Shown here in pieces: positions 38,094 to 46,878 of a DNA stretch of 64,000 nt. A program made the translations under genes and the position numbers. This stretch comes from Chlorobium sp. Lineage in GTDB: Bacteria > Bacteroidota > Chlorobiia > Chlorobiales > Chlorobiaceae. The notes beneath the pieces are model-generated. The model was given only the letters and a program-made list of their open reading frames with translations, was not told where the DNA came from and searched no databases. Numbering within the stretch: the stretch's first letter is position 1; each line of letters starts with the position of its first letter. The stretch spans positions 1 to 64,000 of the forward strand of contig JANQHQ010000026.1 in assembly GCA_028282595.1 (NCBI GenBank). The letters run 5' to 3'.

Positions 38094-38354
38094 TCAGACC
38101 GACTCTACGCGGGCTATATCGGGAATCGCTTTCTTGAGAGCCTGCTCGACACCGGCGCGCAGGGTGAGCGTGCTCATCGGGCAGGAACCGCAGGCTCCGA
38201 GCAGCCTGACATCGACCACCATGTCTTTCGTGATACCGACGAGCTGGCAGTCGCCGCCGTCGGCCTGGAGATAGGGACGCACATCCTCGAGGGCGTTGAT
38301 GACCTTGTCGTACAAGGGATCTGTATCGGGAAGATATTCCTTGGCTGTGTTCAT
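38094..38354 (-). CDS. NifU-like C-terminal-domain iron-sulfur scaffold
   Basis: The 86 aa protein is a stand-alone NifU C-terminal domain (Nfu type). The cluster-binding Cys-x2-Cys is seen in GACGSCPMST (54-63), preceded by LQADGGDCQLV. Nfu proteins assemble or carry a [4Fe-4S] cluster as dimers. It is convergent with mrp, another Fe-S carrier. No NifU N-terminal IscU domain is fused. Confidence 0.88.
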   Translation of the reverse strand: MNTAKEYLPDTDPLYDKVINALEDVRPYLQADGGDCQLVGITKDMVVDVRLLGACGSCPMSTLTLRAGVEQALKKAIPDIARVESV

Positions 38355-38493
38355 GATCGTTCGATTGAGTGTGGCAGAAACTCACCGGCACTATGCGGTA
38401 CATGACCTAATATGAAACCTCGGGGCAAAAAAACAAAATCGTTTCGGCATTTCCACTGCACACACGGAGCCGCGATACCCTCCCGCCCGACGG

Positions 38494-40848
38494 TCATTCC
38501 TCCTCTTCGTCCAGGTTCCTCAGGAGCAGATCGAGAGCGTCGTGACTGTCGACGAGGACCTCACGCGCCTTGCTCCCGTCGGCCGGTCCGACAATGCCGC
38601 AGCTCTCGAGCTGGTCCATGATACGGGCCGCACGGCTGAAACCGAGCTTCAGACGCCGCTGAAGCAGCGAGACACTGCCCTGCTGGTGCATGACCACGAG
38701 ATGGGCGGCGTCCTCGAACATCGGATCCCTGCCTTCCCGCTCCCGGACCGGACTTCCACCGCCGCTCCCGTTTCCCCTGTCGCGGAGTTCCGGCTGCGGA
38801 AGGTGGTAAAAGCTCTTGAGGCTGTCCTGTTTACCGATGAACGAGGTTATGGCGTCCACTTCCGCGGAGGAAACGTACGGACACTGGATACGCTCCGGCT
38901 TGGGCTGGGAGGCAGGCTGATAGAGCATGTCGCCGTTGCCAAGGAGCTGTTCCGCTCCGGAAGCGTCCAGAATGGTCCGCGAATCGACCTTGCTGGCGAC
39001 CTGGAATGCGATCCTCGCCGGGAAGTTCGCCTTGATGACGCCGGTGATGATATCGACCGACGGACGCTGGGTGGCTACGATCAGGTGAATGCCGACAGCG
39101 CGCGCGAGCTGGGCGAGCCTCGTGATCGGCTCCTCGACGTCCCGCCCGGCGGTAATCATCAGATCGGCGAGCTCGTCGACGACCACGACGAGATAGGGGA
39201 TGGCCTCACCGGGATTCTTGCGATTGAAATCGGCGATGTTTCGGACGTTGGCCTTCTCCAGCATCTCGTAACGGATTTCCATCTCCCTCTCGACCGATCT
39301 CAGGGCGTAGACCGCCTTCGCAGGATCAGTCACGATCTGCTCCTCGAGACCGTGAAACTTGACCAGAAAATGATTTTTCAGGTTCTGGTAGTTGAACAGC
39401 TCGACCCGCTTCGGATCGATCAGCACGAACTTCACCTTGTCCGGACTGCACGAATAGAGAAGGCTGGTCAGCATCACGTTGATGCCGACGGATTTTCCGG
39501 CGCCGGTCGCGCCGGCGATCAGCAGGTGCGGCATGGCGGCGAGGTCATCGAGATAGACCTCGTTGGCGATGGTCCTGCCCAGAACGACCGGCAGCGTCAT
39601 GCGGTTGTTCTTGAACTTCTCGACCTGCAGGACGGAGCGCATCCAGACGGTCCTCGGTTTGCCGTGAGGAATCTCCACCCCGACGGCATTCTTGCCCGGA
39701 ATCGGCGCGATAATGCGTATCCCCCGCGCCGCCATGGCCATGGCGAGATCGTTCTCCAGCGAGGTCACCTTGCTGACCTTGACGTCCGGCGCAAGCTCGA
39801 GCTCGAAAAGGGTCACCCTCGGACCGACGGTCGCCGAAATCCTGACCACTTCGACCTTGTATATCCTGAGTTTTTCAAGCAGGCGGCTCTTGCTGTCCTC
39901 GAGCAGCGTCTGATCGACGTATTCGTCCTCCTCCCGCGTTCTCTGCAGAAGATCGACCGAAGGGAAACGGTAGGGCACCCTGTCCTTCGTCTTCACCTTC
40001 AGCTTCCGCTTGTCCAGATCCGCCTCTTTTTCGTGCACGCCTTCGCGGATGGTTATTTCCGGCTCCTCTCCTTCTTCTCCCTGCCGCTCCTCGACAAAGG
40101 GCGCAACAGGCGGGGCTGGCTCCGGAGGCGGATCGGACGACGGGGATCGAAGAGGCTCGAGCGTCTCGGCGAACGGCGTCCGGTCCGAATCATCGGTTTC
40201 CGTATGGGGCGTCTCCCGTTCACGGGAGTCGTCGTTCCGGGAAACCCTGCTCCCGAATGCCGCGAAGCGTCCCGGCAGTCCGGCAAACAGAGCCCCCGCC
40301 TCCCGGAATTTCTCTCCCGCACCTTCCGGAAGCCCTCTCCCGGCCAGAAAGGTCGCCACGAGAGCGGTAACGGCAAGAAAAATCCAGGCTCCGCTATACC
40401 CTATCGCCGTCGAGAAGACCGATGCGAGCATCCGGCCGACGGCCCCCGCCATGCTGTCGGCGAACGGCGCCGTCAGGAGACCGAACATCGTGGCGAGAAC
40501 CAGGGCCATCAGCACCGAATAGAGCGTGAACAGCAGCGGCGGCTTGAGGCTCCTCCGGCGGAGAAGCGACCACCCCCAGTAGAGCGCTGCAAAACCCGGC
40601 AGAATAGAGATATATCCCAGAAATGAACGGATGAAAAGGTCGGCCGTACGCGCACCGAGAATTCCGAACGGATTATGCAGGCCTTCGGCCGTTTCCATTG
40701 CACCCCGGCCGAAAAGCTCGTACCACTTGAGCGAGGCGAGAACCTCCCTGTCGGCGGGCGCGTAAAACAGGAGCGCCCCGATATAGAGAAAGGCCGTGAC
40801 TCCGAGAATCGTCCCTGAAATTTCCTTTTTCAGATTTTCCCTTTTCAT
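38494..40848 (-). CDS. ftsK: DNA translocase FtsK/SpoIIIE
   Basis: The 784 aa protein has four N-terminal membrane helices (about 15-30, 75-93, 105-130, 150-170) and a Pro/Glu-rich linker (about 205-290). The alpha/beta motor has Walker A GATGAGKS at 446-453 and Walker B VVVVDELADLM near 550. A C-terminal gamma winged-helix module follows (HLVVMHQQGSVSLLQRRLKLGFSRAARIMDQLE). It pumps chromosomal DNA at the division septum and activates dimer resolution. The linker is shorter than in E. coli FtsK. Confidence 0.93.
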   Translation of the reverse strand: MKRENLKKEISGTILGVTAFLYIGALLFYAPADREVLASLKWYELFGRGAMETAEGLHNPFGILGARTADLFIRSFLGYISILPGFAALYWGWSLLRRRSLKPPLLFTLYSVLMALVLATMFGLLTAPFADSMAGAVGRMLASVFSTAIGYSGAWIFLAVTALVATFLAGRGLPEGAGEKFREAGALFAGLPGRFAAFGSRVSRNDDSRERETPHTETDDSDRTPFAETLEPLRSPSSDPPPEPAPPVAPFVEERQGEEGEEPEITIREGVHEKEADLDKRKLKVKTKDRVPYRFPSVDLLQRTREEDEYVDQTLLEDSKSRLLEKLRIYKVEVVRISATVGPRVTLFELELAPDVKVSKVTSLENDLAMAMAARGIRIIAPIPGKNAVGVEIPHGKPRTVWMRSVLQVEKFKNNRMTLPVVLGRTIANEVYLDDLAAMPHLLIAGATGAGKSVGINVMLTSLLYSCSPDKVKFVLIDPKRVELFNYQNLKNHFLVKFHGLEEQIVTDPAKAVYALRSVEREMEIRYEMLEKANVRNIADFNRKNPGEAIPYLVVVVDELADLMITAGRDVEEPITRLAQLARAVGIHLIVATQRPSVDIITGVIKANFPARIAFQVASKVDSRTILDASGAEQLLGNGDMLYQPASQPKPERIQCPYVSSAEVDAITSFIGKQDSLKSFYHLPQPELRDRGNGSGGGSPVREREGRDPMFEDAAHLVVMHQQGSVSLLQRRLKLGFSRAARIMDQLESCGIVGPADGSKAREVLVDSHDALDLLLRNLDEEEE

Positions 40849-40896
40849 GGCTATCGGTTACCCGTCCTTCGGGGTTTCAATGACGCACATTTCGCT

Positions 40897-41988
40897 TCAG
40901 GACCTCCGGACAAAGGGCAGTTTCACGACCCTGCCTCTGTACCGCTTTCCCCTGACTTCGAGAAAAAGAGGCGTTCCGGGCTTCATGGCGCTTCTGAGAA
41001 TGCTTGCCGTCCCGATGGGCTGCTGAAGCGTCGGGGACATGGTGCCGCTGCAGACTGTGCCGATCTCGCTCTCCCGGCTGTCGTAGAGGAGGCAGCCCTG
41101 GCGGGGGATCGCGCGCTCCTCCATGATGAATCCCGCAACGGTTTTCCGGGGAGCGCGATCAACCGCAAGGCAGGCGTCGCGACCGATGAACTCCCCCTTG
41201 TCGAGCTTCGTCACCCACTTCAGGCGGGCTTCCAGGGGATTGGTATGGCGGTCGATCTCGTGGCCGTAGAGCGGATAGCCCATTTCGAGACGGAGGGTAT
41301 CCCGCGCGCCGAGACCGATGGGCCGAATGCCGTCCGCCGCTCCCTCGGCCATGATGGTTTCCCACAGCGCCTCCGCCCGCTCGCCCGGAACGGAAATCTC
41401 GACCCCTTTTTCTCCCGTATAGCCGGTGCCGGCGACGGTGATCTCCACGTCCCGGAAAGTAGCGCTCTGAAAATGAAACGGCCTGAGATCGCGAGAGATC
41501 CCGCCGGGAAACACGCGTTCGAGGATATCCATGGACTTCGGCCCCTGCAAGGCGATAAGGGAACGGCTTCCGGAAAGGTTTTCGAACTCAACGCCGTCGA
41601 ACGCGGAAAGCTGACGAGTCAGCCACTCGAAATCCTTTTCCATGTTACCCGCATTGACGATCATGAACCACGACTCCCGGCCGACCCTGTAGAGAATCAG
41701 ATCGTCGACGATTCCTCCGTCCGGATAGAGCATCAGTGTATACTGGGCCTGGCCGTCGGCAAGAGACGCCGCATCGTTCGACGTCACATACTGCAGAAAA
41801 CCGGCCGACCGCTCCCCGCGAAGGGCGAACGTGCCCATGTGCGAAACGTCGAAAAGCCCTGCGGCGGAACGAACGCAGCGGTGCTCCGCGATGATGCCGT
41901 CGTACTGCACGGGCATGAGATAACCGCCGAAATCGATGATCTTGGCCCCGGCGGCCCGATGCCAGGAATAGAGGGGTGTTTTTCTCAT
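40897..41988 (-). CDS. gcvT: glycine cleavage system aminomethyltransferase GcvT
   Basis: The 363 aa T-protein transfers the methylene group of the aminomethyl-lipoyl H-protein to tetrahydrofolate. The family start KTPLYSWHRAAGAKIIDFGGYLMPVQYDGI and the later TGYTGEKGVEI and GLGARDTLRLEMGYPLYGHEI are intact. The other glycine cleavage genes (gcvH, gcvP) are not in the window. ftsK follows it by 48 bp. Confidence 0.94.
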   Translation of the reverse strand: MRKTPLYSWHRAAGAKIIDFGGYLMPVQYDGIIAEHRCVRSAAGLFDVSHMGTFALRGERSAGFLQYVTSNDAASLADGQAQYTLMLYPDGGIVDDLILYRVGRESWFMIVNAGNMEKDFEWLTRQLSAFDGVEFENLSGSRSLIALQGPKSMDILERVFPGGISRDLRPFHFQSATFRDVEITVAGTGYTGEKGVEISVPGERAEALWETIMAEGAADGIRPIGLGARDTLRLEMGYPLYGHEIDRHTNPLEARLKWVTKLDKGEFIGRDACLAVDRAPRKTVAGFIMEERAIPRQGCLLYDSRESEIGTVCSGTMSPTLQQPIGTASILRSAMKPGTPLFLEVRGKRYRGRVVKLPFVRRS

Positions 41989-42180
41989 GAACCGGCTGAG
42001 GATTTAGGGTGCGCATCAACTGCTTTCAAAGAAAGCATTTTCCTCTCAAGTTAAAAAAGAAAATTCGGCTTTCGTCCACACCCCGTCCGGCCTCCTCGCC
42101 CCCGCCCGCCGGGCGGGAATTGCCGGAGAACGCCGGATGTTCTGTTCTATGACACGGCGCAAAAAAACGCGGGCGGGCGC

Positions 42181-42435
42181 ATGCATGACCCCTTCACATA
42201 CTTCACGGCGGCGTTCTTCATCGCCTGGATCAACGCGATTCTCTGCGGCCAGAGAATCGCCGACCGGAGAAGCGGCCTGACGGAAAAACTGCGTTCCGCC
42301 GCGCTCTATACGCTCATGCTCGTTCTCCTCTTCGCATGCCCGCTACTCTTCGAACCGCGGTGGGAGTTTCTCGCGGCCGGAACAACCGCCGGATATCTTC
42401 ATTATTTCTTCGACCGGGCGGTCGCGCACGGTTAA
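42181..42435 (+). CDS. small hypothetical membrane protein
   Basis: The 84 aa product has two or three hydrophobic segments (about 6-22, 38-56 and a weaker one near 62-72) and basic loops (GQRIADRRSG). No known family is recognised. It is divergent from gcvT and convergent with the CARDB gene, 14 bp away. The open frame with membrane topology supports a real gene, but alternative starts cannot be excluded. Confidence 0.5.
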   Translation: MHDPFTYFTAAFFIAWINAILCGQRIADRRSGLTEKLRSAALYTLMLVLLFACPLLFEPRWEFLAAGTTAGYLHYFFDRAVAHG

Positions 42436-42449
42436 CGGGCGGATCACGG

Positions 42450-42962
42450 TCAACGGACGTCGAACCGTCGCGACGCTCCGTTGTTCCCCGGTTTGGCGTC
42501 CTCGAATCCTTCCGGCACGATCCGGACCGTCACCTCGTAGCCGCCCGGCTTCTGAAGCCGCATGTCCGCCGAGGAAAAACCCGAACCCGTTTCGCCCGGA
42601 TCGAGCGCCGCGTTGCCCGCGACGGTACGCGTGTAGAGCGTCTCGCCCCCGTCGTTCGTGACGGTCAGCCGGAGTCCGTAGCGGCCCGCGCTTACGACAC
42701 CGATGTTCTGGCAGAAAACACTGAGACGGAAGGATTCCCCGGCAACGGGCACCGCCGGCGCTATCTCGATCGCGGAAACCATGAGGTCCGGCATAACGGT
42801 GGACCGTGCCCAGCTCGATTCCCTGGGGATCTCTCCCGTAGGCGCGACCGAAAGACGATAGCCGTCGAGAGCGAACCAGAGAAAAGCGACAAGGGTCGCC
42901 ACGCCGAAGAGCATCGCCCTGCGCCTGCGTCTCGACCTGGGACTTTCAACGAAAAGAAACAT
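42450..42962 (-). CDS. CARDB-domain protein with N-terminal membrane anchor
   Basis: The 170 aa product has a basic stretch RSRRRRR followed by one hydrophobic helix (about 16-33). It then has a beta-sandwich typical of the CARDB (cell-adhesion related) domain: PDLMVSAIEIAPAVPVAGE, FSSADMRLQKPGGYEVTVRI and EDAKPGNN. Such domains sit outside the membrane and often occur in proteases or surface proteins, but here the domain stands alone. The TPR lipoprotein gene follows about 30 bp upstream on the same strand. Confidence 0.72.
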   Translation of the reverse strand: MFLFVESPRSRRRRRAMLFGVATLVAFLWFALDGYRLSVAPTGEIPRESSWARSTVMPDLMVSAIEIAPAVPVAGESFRLSVFCQNIGVVSAGRYGLRLTVTNDGGETLYTRTVAGNAALDPGETGSGFSSADMRLQKPGGYEVTVRIVPEGFEDAKPGNNGASRRFDVR

Positions 42963-42992
42963 CGCTCAACCCGGATGATTACCTGCCGGCCG

Positions 42993-43547
42993 TCACTCCT
43001 CCGTTCCGGCCGAATCCCCGTCCGCTTCCCATTCGATACCGTTTTCCTTGAGCCAGTTGCGGGCTGTGGGGTCGCCCAGCCTGGCAGCCTGTTTCAGATC
43101 TGCTATCTCGCCCCTCCCGTCGCCGAGCTTCGAGCGGATGAGTGCGCGGTTGACATACGCTTCCGCATCGCCGGGACTCAGTTCGATCACCTTGTCAAAA
43201 TTAGCCTTCGACTTTTCATATTCCTCGAAATAATCGCGAATGAATCCCCGGTAATAATAGGCCTCTACGTATTTCGGATCGAGTTCTATCGCCTTGTCGA
43301 AATCGGCAAGCGCCTTCTGCAGCTCGCCCCTGTTACCGAAAACGGTTCCTCTGTTGAGATACGCCTCGGCGAATTCGGAGTTTTTTTCGATAGCCTTGTT
43401 GAAATCTTCCATCGCGCCGTCGAGATCGTCGTTCTTCAGCTTTTCGACACCCGTGGTGTTCAGCTCTTTCGCATCCGGGCCGCATGCCGAAAGACCGGCC
43501 AGCAGTACGAGCAGCAACAGGGGAAGAAACCGTTTACTATGCATCAT
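42993..43547 (-). CDS. tetratricopeptide-repeat lipoprotein
   Basis: The 184 aa product has a lipoprotein signal with lipobox LSAC (Cys22). Four TPR units follow (about 28-140), each with the A-x-A-Y-x-N-R-G pattern, such as FAEAYLNRGTVFGNRGELQKA and YVEAYYYRGF. The C-terminal segment ARLGDPTARNWLKENGIEW is Sel1-like. It should be a periplasmic or outer-membrane scaffold for protein interaction. CARDB follows it downstream, so the two may act together. Confidence 0.8.
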   Translation of the reverse strand: MMHSKRFLPLLLLVLLAGLSACGPDAKELNTTGVEKLKNDDLDGAMEDFNKAIEKNSEFAEAYLNRGTVFGNRGELQKALADFDKAIELDPKYVEAYYYRGFIRDYFEEYEKSKANFDKVIELSPGDAEAYVNRALIRSKLGDGRGEIADLKQAARLGDPTARNWLKENGIEWEADGDSAGTEE

Positions 43548-43673
43548 GATCGATTCTCCGTATTAAATAAGCGGTGGCAAAACAGTAGAAGATTTCCGGA
43601 AAGAACCAAAGATACGCATCTCGATCCATATACGGCAAAAAAGCCGGATCACTTCCTGTCTTTTTTGTGATTT

Positions 43674-44312
43674 TCACTGCCCGACGATCAACCTGTCGTC
43701 CAGCTCGTTGCGGTCGTCCGGCTTCCGGGGAAAATGTTCGGCAAGAATGTCTCCGCACCGGTCCACCGCCTCGGCCAGCGCATCGGCCGCCCGCTTTTCC
43801 CTGACGCCCGCAACGACAAGGGCGGCGATCTCCTCCCAGAGGGCGGCCTCGACCCTGGCGTTGATCCCCTTGTCGGCAAGCACCCAGACGCGGTGCTCGA
43901 ACAGGGAGACGTAGATCAGAATCCCGGTGTGATCGACGGTATTGTAAATCTCCTTTTTGTAAAAGGAACCTACGGCGGCTTCCTTCACCTCTTCTTCCAT
44001 GTCGGAAGCCGTCACGAAAAACCGTTTGAGGAAAAAACTCCTCTTGATAGCCTCGTTGCCCAACGCGAACGAAACCAGGAAAAATCCCAGAAAATGCCAC
44101 ATCGTCCCCAAACCGGTGACCAGCGACACAATGATCGCGAAGACCAGGCCGAACAGGGCACCGCCGAGCACGTTGGCGAGCGGATAGTGATAGCTCGACG
44201 GGACTACCATCACGACGATCTCCCCGGCCGTGCGGGTTTCCGCGGCGCGGATCCTCTTCTCGACCGCCGCCCGTTGCTCCCGCGAAAGAACTTTTTCTAC
44301 CCTGTCTCTCAT
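43674..44312 (-). CDS. TPM-domain membrane protein
   Basis: The 212 aa product begins with a short TPM-like domain (VEKRIRAAETRTAGEIVVMVVPSS) interrupted by two membrane helices (about 48-85). It ends with the remainder of the domain (HTGILIYVSLFEHRVWVLADKGI and a Glu/Ala-rich helix). TPM proteins occur with LemA, and this gene is the third of the lemA-TPM-TPM run. Function of the family is not settled; links to photosystem repair in plants are known for a distant member. Confidence 0.78.
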   Translation of the reverse strand: MRDRVEKVLSREQRAAVEKRIRAAETRTAGEIVVMVVPSSYHYPLANVLGGALFGLVFAIIVSLVTGLGTMWHFLGFFLVSFALGNEAIKRSFFLKRFFVTASDMEEEVKEAAVGSFYKKEIYNTVDHTGILIYVSLFEHRVWVLADKGINARVEAALWEEIAALVVAGVREKRAADALAEAVDRCGDILAEHFPRKPDDRNELDDRLIVGQ

Positions 44313-44415
44313 TGCACCCGAACTGTTTCATCGCCCGCACGATCGTTCCGGACCATTCCGGAATCCGCAGGCTTCGTGATACCAACGCCTTACCGGCCGC
44401 ACGGCCGCTTTCCTC

Positions 44416-45207
44416 CTACCAGCTTCCCGAGGCTCCGCCCCCTCCGAAGCCGCCTCCACCTCCGCTGAAACCGCCCCCTCCTCCGAAACCGCCGCTCCGG
44501 GTTCCCCCGTAAAAGCCGCCGCCCGGACCGCCGGTGAAAATCAGGGGTCCCGAACCGCCGCCTCCCCTGGGAACCTGACTGTAAAAATAGAGGATCAGGA
44601 GAACGATGATGATAACCGGGATGGAGGGATGGTTGCCGGGTCGCCCGTCGTCATCGGGCGCCATGTACTCGCCCCTTACGGCGGCGATCATCAGTTCGAC
44701 CCCTTTCAGCACGCCCTCGTCGAACCTGCCGCGGGCGAACAACGGCACGATGCCGTTATCGACGATCCTGCCCGCCGCAAGGTCCGTGAGACTCCCTTCC
44801 AGCCCGTATCCGACCTCGATCCTCACCCTCCGCTCCGCGGCGGCGACAAGCAGCAGGGCTCCGTTGTCGAAATCCCCGCGTCCGAGTTTCCACGCTTCGA
44901 CAACCCGCATGGAGAAATCCTCGATCGGTTCGCCGTCGAGAGCCGGAACCGTCAGAACCGCTATCTGCGTCGACTCCTCTTTTTCGAGAACGGCGAGTTT
45001 CTCTTCGATTGCAGCCTCGGCTCCGGCCGACAACATCGAGGCGTAGTCGTTGACCCGCCCGGAAAGGGCCGGCACGTCGAGAGCGCAAAGGGTACGCGGT
45101 CCGCACATCGCTGTCGCGACGAAAAGCAGGACGCAGACGACCGGCGCCGCGGCCGTTCGCCCGGGAAACGCTCTTATTCGCGAACCGGAAAGACCGGAAA
45201 AGCTCAC
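44416..45207 (-). CDS. TPM-domain protein with Gly-rich tail (YgcG-like)
   Basis: The 263 aa product has an N-terminal signal-like hydrophobic stretch (about 18-34) and the TPM domain (VNDYASMLSAGAEAAIEEKL, STQIAVLTVPAL, GALLLVAAAERRVRIEVGYGLEG). A membrane helix (PVIIIVLLILYFY) precedes a Gly/Ser/Phe-rich low-complexity tail ending ASGSW. This is the YgcG layout. The GTG at 45207 is chosen because it follows the lemA stop by four bases; the earlier in-frame codon lies inside lemA. Confidence 0.82.
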   Translation of the reverse strand: MSFSGLSGSRIRAFPGRTAAAPVVCVLLFVATAMCGPRTLCALDVPALSGRVNDYASMLSAGAEAAIEEKLAVLEKEESTQIAVLTVPALDGEPIEDFSMRVVEAWKLGRGDFDNGALLLVAAAERRVRIEVGYGLEGSLTDLAAGRIVDNGIVPLFARGRFDEGVLKGVELMIAAVRGEYMAPDDDGRPGNHPSIPVIIIVLLILYFYSQVPRGGGGSGPLIFTGGPGGGFYGGTRSGGFGGGGGFSGGGGGFGGGGASGSW

Positions 45208-45211
45208 GTTG

Positions 45212-45799
45212 TCAGAATTCAACCGCAGGAACCTCGCGGGCTGCTGCATCGGCCCTGAAATACTCCTTGGGCTCGAGATGAAGCAGGATGTTGTTGGTCA
45301 GGGAGTAGGGAAACCTCCTGATGGAAAAATTGAATGTCTCCACCGCTTCGTTGTAACGCTGGCGCGCCACGCTGATGCGGTTTTCCGTTCCCTCGAGCTG
45401 ATTCTGGAGATCCCTGAAGTTCTGGTTCGCCTTCAGCTCCGGATAGCGCTCGACGACCACCATGAGGCGGGAAAGCATCGAGGAGAGCTCGCCCTGGGCT
45501 CCCTGGAAACGGGCCATGGCCTCGGGGTCGCTGAGCATCTCGGGAGTAAGCTGCACCGACGAAGCTTTCGAACGCGCCTCGATGACCCCCGTCAGGGTTT
45601 CCTGCTCGAAATCGGCGGCCCCTTTCACGGTCGCCACGAGATTCGGAATGAGGTCGGACCTCCTCTGCAACTGCGATTCGAGATTCCCCCAGGTCTTGCT
45701 GACCGCTTCTTCGTTCTGTTGCATGGCGTTGTAGCCGCAACCGGTCAACACACCGAAAAGCAAGCAGACCGCGAAGAGTTTGAAAATACCCGGTTTCAT
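45212..45799 (-). CDS. lemA: LemA family lipoprotein
   Basis: The 195 aa product has a lipoprotein-type signal ([12 protein letters not shown], Cys21) and then the LemA helical bundle: [38 protein letters not shown] and [19 protein letters not shown] are the typical blocks. LemA proteins are membrane-bound with unknown activity and are almost always beside TPM or M48 protease genes, as here (two TPM genes downstream). Confidence 0.88.
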   Translation of the reverse strand: MKPGIFKLFAVCLLFGVLTGCGYNAMQQNEEAVSKTWGNLESQLQRRSDLIPNLVATVKGAADFEQETLTGVIEARSKASSVQLTPEMLSDPEAMARFQGAQGELSSMLSRLMVVVERYPELKANQNFRDLQNQLEGTENRISVARQRYNEAVETFNFSIRRFPYSLTNNILLHLEPKEYFRADAAAREVPAVEF

Positions 45800-46005
45800 T
45801 GATTTCCCCCTTTTCTTGCCGGCGCGTCCGGTTCCGGTTGCCTGCCGAACATTGACGAGATGCGCTGAAACGACTCAAATATACAGATTTCCACCGAACA
45901 CCCGAAAGCGAAACCGGGCGCGCCGGCAGGAGACAAAAAAACTGGTTTTTCAGTTCCGGACAACTATATTACTCCTTTTATACTTCCAACATCCGTAAAC
46001 CGCAG

Positions 46006-46869
46006 ATGAAAAAGGAAAATAAACCGATACAGAGACCGTTCGCGACAGGATTGCACTCCCTGCTCCTCCTGACACTCTTCTTTCTCGACACCGCCGAAGC
46101 GGAGGCGAGTTTCCGGCAACGCGGACCCGACGCGCGGATCGAGGCCATGGGGGGAGCGGGCGTAGCCCTCGAAATCCCCGCATTCGGAATATGCTACAAC
46201 CCCGCGTCGGGGGGCGCAAGCGAGGGAGGCGCGGCGGTATCCTACTCCATCCCCTTCGGCGACGCTTCCCTGAAAACGCTGCATGCGGCGATCTCCGAAA
46301 ACAACCTGCCCTTCGACCGCAAGGGCGGCGCCTCGCTCTCCTACCGGCGATACGGTTCCGACGCCTACCGGGAAACGTCTGTGTATGCAGGATATTCCAC
46401 AACGATCGCAGGACGATTGCGGGCGGGGATCGCCGCGGGGATTCTCGATCGCGACAGCGGGAACGGGGGCTCGTCCTCCGCGCTGGGTCTCGACATCGGT
46501 CTTCTGGCCGGGATTTCCGACTCCTTTACGCTCGGGGCGAGCGTCCGCAATCTCAACCGCCCGAAAATCGGTGACAGCAGAGAAACCGTACCTGCCGCCG
46601 TCTTCGCCGGAGCGGCCTACAGACCGGCCGACGACGTTCTTCTGACGGTTGCCGTGGAAAACGGGGAGCGGAGCGATACGAGAATCCGCTCCGGCGGAGA
46701 GGTCCGCGTGCTGCGGTTTCTCCGGTTACGGGCGGGCTTCAGCACGCACCCGCGCATTATCACCGGCGGAGCCGGCTTCACCTACCGGACGGTGGAAGGG
46801 GATGTCGCCGTCGTGCGGCATCCCGATCTGGGAACGGGGGCGTGGTATACCGCCAGAATCCCGTTCTGA
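46006..46869 (+). CDS. outer-membrane beta-barrel protein (PorV/UPF0164-like)
   Basis: The 287 aa product has a signal peptide (about 1-34) and then GPDARIEAMGGAGVALEIP and YNPAS, the N-terminal pattern of PorV/PorQ-like outer-membrane proteins (ARxxAMGGAxxA, NPA). Amphipathic strands follow with frequent Gly and Tyr, and the chain ends ARIPF, again an outer-membrane insertion Phe. In Bacteroidota PorV is linked to type IX secretion, but I see no other type IX gene here, so only the family type is claimed. Confidence 0.72.
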   Translation: MKKENKPIQRPFATGLHSLLLLTLFFLDTAEAEASFRQRGPDARIEAMGGAGVALEIPAFGICYNPASGGASEGGAAVSYSIPFGDASLKTLHAAISENNLPFDRKGGASLSYRRYGSDAYRETSVYAGYSTTIAGRLRAGIAAGILDRDSGNGGSSSALGLDIGLLAGISDSFTLGASVRNLNRPKIGDSRETVPAAVFAGAAYRPADDVLLTVAVENGERSDTRIRSGGEVRVLRFLRLRAGFSTHPRIITGGAGFTYRTVEGDVAVVRHPDLGTGAWYTARIPF

Positions 46870-46878
46870 ACAGACGGG

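Noticed and set aside
38542..40626. Long plus-strand open frame (694 codons) opposite ftsK
   Set aside because: Shadow of the real ftsK gene caused by codon bias; no motifs.
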